Positions 62,830 to 64,000 of a stretch of 64,000 nt of DNA are shown one piece after another; the stretch's first letter is position 1; every line of letters starts with the position of its first letter. This DNA comes from Pseudooceanicola aestuarii (GTDB lineage: Bacteria; Pseudomonadota; Alphaproteobacteria; Rhodobacterales; Rhodobacteraceae). Location of the stretch: the NCBI RefSeq assembly GCF_010614805.1, contig NZ_JAAFZC010000002.1, forward strand, positions 186,001-250,000, in the 5' to 3' direction. Made by a program: the position numbers and the translations under genes. The notes under the pieces were generated by a model that did no database searches, was not told where the DNA came from, and worked only from the letters and a program-made list of their open reading frames with translations.

Positions 62830-64000
62830 ATGTCCAGGAAATTGACCACCAGCGCCGGCGCGCCAATGCCCACCAACGAACACAGCCTCAGCGCCGGGCC
62901 GCGCGGTCCGCTGCTGATGCAGGATTACCAGCTGATCGAAAAGCTGGCCCATCAGAACCGCGAACGCATCCCCGAACGCGCCGTCCACGCCAAGGGCTGG
63001 GGTGCCTTCGGCACTTTCACCGTGACCCATGACATCACGAAATACACCAAGGCGGCGATCTTCTCCGAGGTCGGCAAGAAGACAGAGGTCCTGTCGCGCT
63101 GGTCCACCGTGGCGGGCGAATTGGGCGCGGCCGACACCGAACGGGACGTGCGCGGCTTTTCCTTGAAATTCTACACCGAAGAAGGCAATTGGGATCTGGT
63201 CGGCAACAACACCCCGATCTTCTTTGTTCGCGACCCCTACAAGTTCCCCGATTTCATCCGCACCCAGAAACGCCACCCGGTGACCAACCTTCGTTCGCCG
63301 GAAGCGATGTTCGACTTCTGGGCGGCACAACCCGAATCGGTGCATCAGGTCACGATCCTGATGTCCGATCGCGGCATCCCGCAGAACCCGGCCCGGATGA
63401 ACGGCTACGGCTCTCATACCTTCAGCTTCTGGAATGATGCCGGCGAACGCTACTGGATCAAATTCCACTTCAAGACCCAGCAGGGCCATGCGCATTTCAC
63501 CAATGAAGAGGCGGAAACGCTGATCGGCAAGACCCGTGAAAGCTATCAGGAAGACCTGTTCAACATGATCGAAGAGGGGCAACACCCCAAATGGACCATG
63601 TTCATTCAGGTCATGAACGAGGAAGACGCCGCCAACCAGCCGTTCAACCCGTTCGACCTGACCAAGGTCTGGCCGCATGGCGATTTTCCCCTGATCGAGG
63701 TCGGAGAGCTGGAATTCAACCGCAATCCCGACAATTACTTCATCTACGTCGAGAACGCGGCCTATTCGCCGTCCAACATCGTGCCCGGCATCTCCTTCAG
63801 CCCGGACAAGATGTTGCAGGCGCGGGTCTTTTCCTATGCGGATGCGCATCGCTACCGGCTGGGCACCCATTACGAGCAGCTGCCCGCCAACGTCGCCAAG
63901 GCGGCCGAGGTGCATTTCTATCACAAGGACGGCGGCATGCGGTTCTTCCCGCAGCAGACCGGCCACCCGGACGCCTATTACGAACCGAACCAATACGAGG
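62830..64000 (+). CDS. katA: Monofunctional heme catalase (3' end outside window)
   Basis: 390 residues are visible and the frame is open at the window edge, so about 90-100 residues of a normal small-subunit catalase are missing. The distal His lies in [12 protein letters not shown] (about 53), and Asn in [20 protein letters not shown]. The proximal heme segment [14 protein letters not shown] carries the ligand tyrosine. It breaks down hydrogen peroxide in the cytoplasm. GGAGGGA precedes ATG 62830 by 4-5 nt. It is divergent from oxyR, so peroxide induction is expected. Confidence 0.96.
   Translation, partial: MSRKLTTSAGAPMPTNEHSLSAGPRGPLLMQDYQLIEKLAHQNRERIPERAVHAKGWGAFGTFTVTHDITKYTKAAIFSEVGKKTEVLSRWSTVAGELGAADTERDVRGFSLKFYTEEGNWDLVGNNTPIFFVRDPYKFPDFIRTQKRHPVTNLRSPEAMFDFWAAQPESVHQVTILMSDRGIPQNPARMNGYGSHTFSFWNDAGERYWIKFHFKTQQGHAHFTNEEAETLIGKTRESYQEDLFNMIEEGQHPKWTMFIQVMNEEDAANQPFNPFDLTKVWPHGDFPLIEVGELEFNRNPDNYFIYVENAAYSPSNIVPGISFSPDKMLQARVFSYADAHRYRLGTHYEQLPANVAKAAEVHFYHKDGGMRFFPQQTGHPDAYYEPNQYE

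Overview
The window is a gene-dense, GC-rich chromosomal segment of an alphaproteobacterium, most likely a member of the Rhodobacteraceae (Roseobacter/Paracoccus type). This rests on gene families rather than a marker gene: the dusB(nifR3)-ntrB-ntrC-ntrY-ntrX operon with NtrC lacking the GAFTGA loop, a fused ispDF, a GAAC-N7-GAAC type SOS box in front of uvrA, and a cyanide-insensitive type cydAB. No rRNA, tRNA, CRISPR array, insertion sequence or phage gene was found.

Layout. 1-6.9 kb: a membrane-anchored cyclic-nucleotide-domain protein, a small periplasmic protein, uvrA with its SOS box, and a DEAD-box RNA helicase with a six-fold 14-residue repeat tail. 6.9-13.8 kb: a six-gene operon on the minus strand (LacI regulator, sugar isomerase/epimerase, Gfo/Idh/MocA dehydrogenase, ribose-type ABC transporter) with two near-identical palindromic operators 21 bp apart in front of the regulator. 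13.9-29.8 kb: a secondary-metabolite locus made of a CocE-type hydrolase, an Sfp-type phosphopantetheinyl transferase and two translationally coupled megasynthases. Together these read A-PCP-KS-AT-ACP-aminotransferase-C-A-PCP, then C-(A-domain stub)-PCP-TE. 30.2-35.9 kb: a surface-polysaccharide group (TIGR04325-type methyltransferase, Wzx-like flippase, then divergently a priming sugar transferase and two glycosyltransferases).

36-41.6 kb holds housekeeping genes (DUF4112 protein, GNAT, ndk, an ABC-F ATPase, MarC-like protein, membrane aspartic protease). 41.7-49.1 kb is the nitrogen-regulation operon, and an ammonium transporter follows at 52.5 kb. 49.3-56.9 kb holds ispDF-pgpA, cinA/pncC, amt, a COQ10/RatA-like protein, hpt with a coupled 56-residue membrane protein, cytochrome c' and a diheme cytochrome c. 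57-64 kb is lipA, a Prx5-type peroxiredoxin, cydA-cydB with a 30-residue DUF2474 gene, and a divergent oxyR-katA pair; katA runs off the window end.

The most interesting unit is the hybrid NRPS-PKS. It resembles a shortened mycosubtilin-type line: a starter is activated, extended once by a malonyl unit, transaminated at the beta-keto carbon and joined to what the binding-pocket code predicts is glycine. It is then handed to a second protein that has lost its adenylation core and ends in a thioesterase with cysteine instead of serine as the apparent nucleophile. I do not recognise this exact arrangement from a characterised pathway. A 51-bp intergenic repeat present twice (46/51 identical), the paired LacI operators and the dyad-rich promoter between the polysaccharide genes are the other items worth following.
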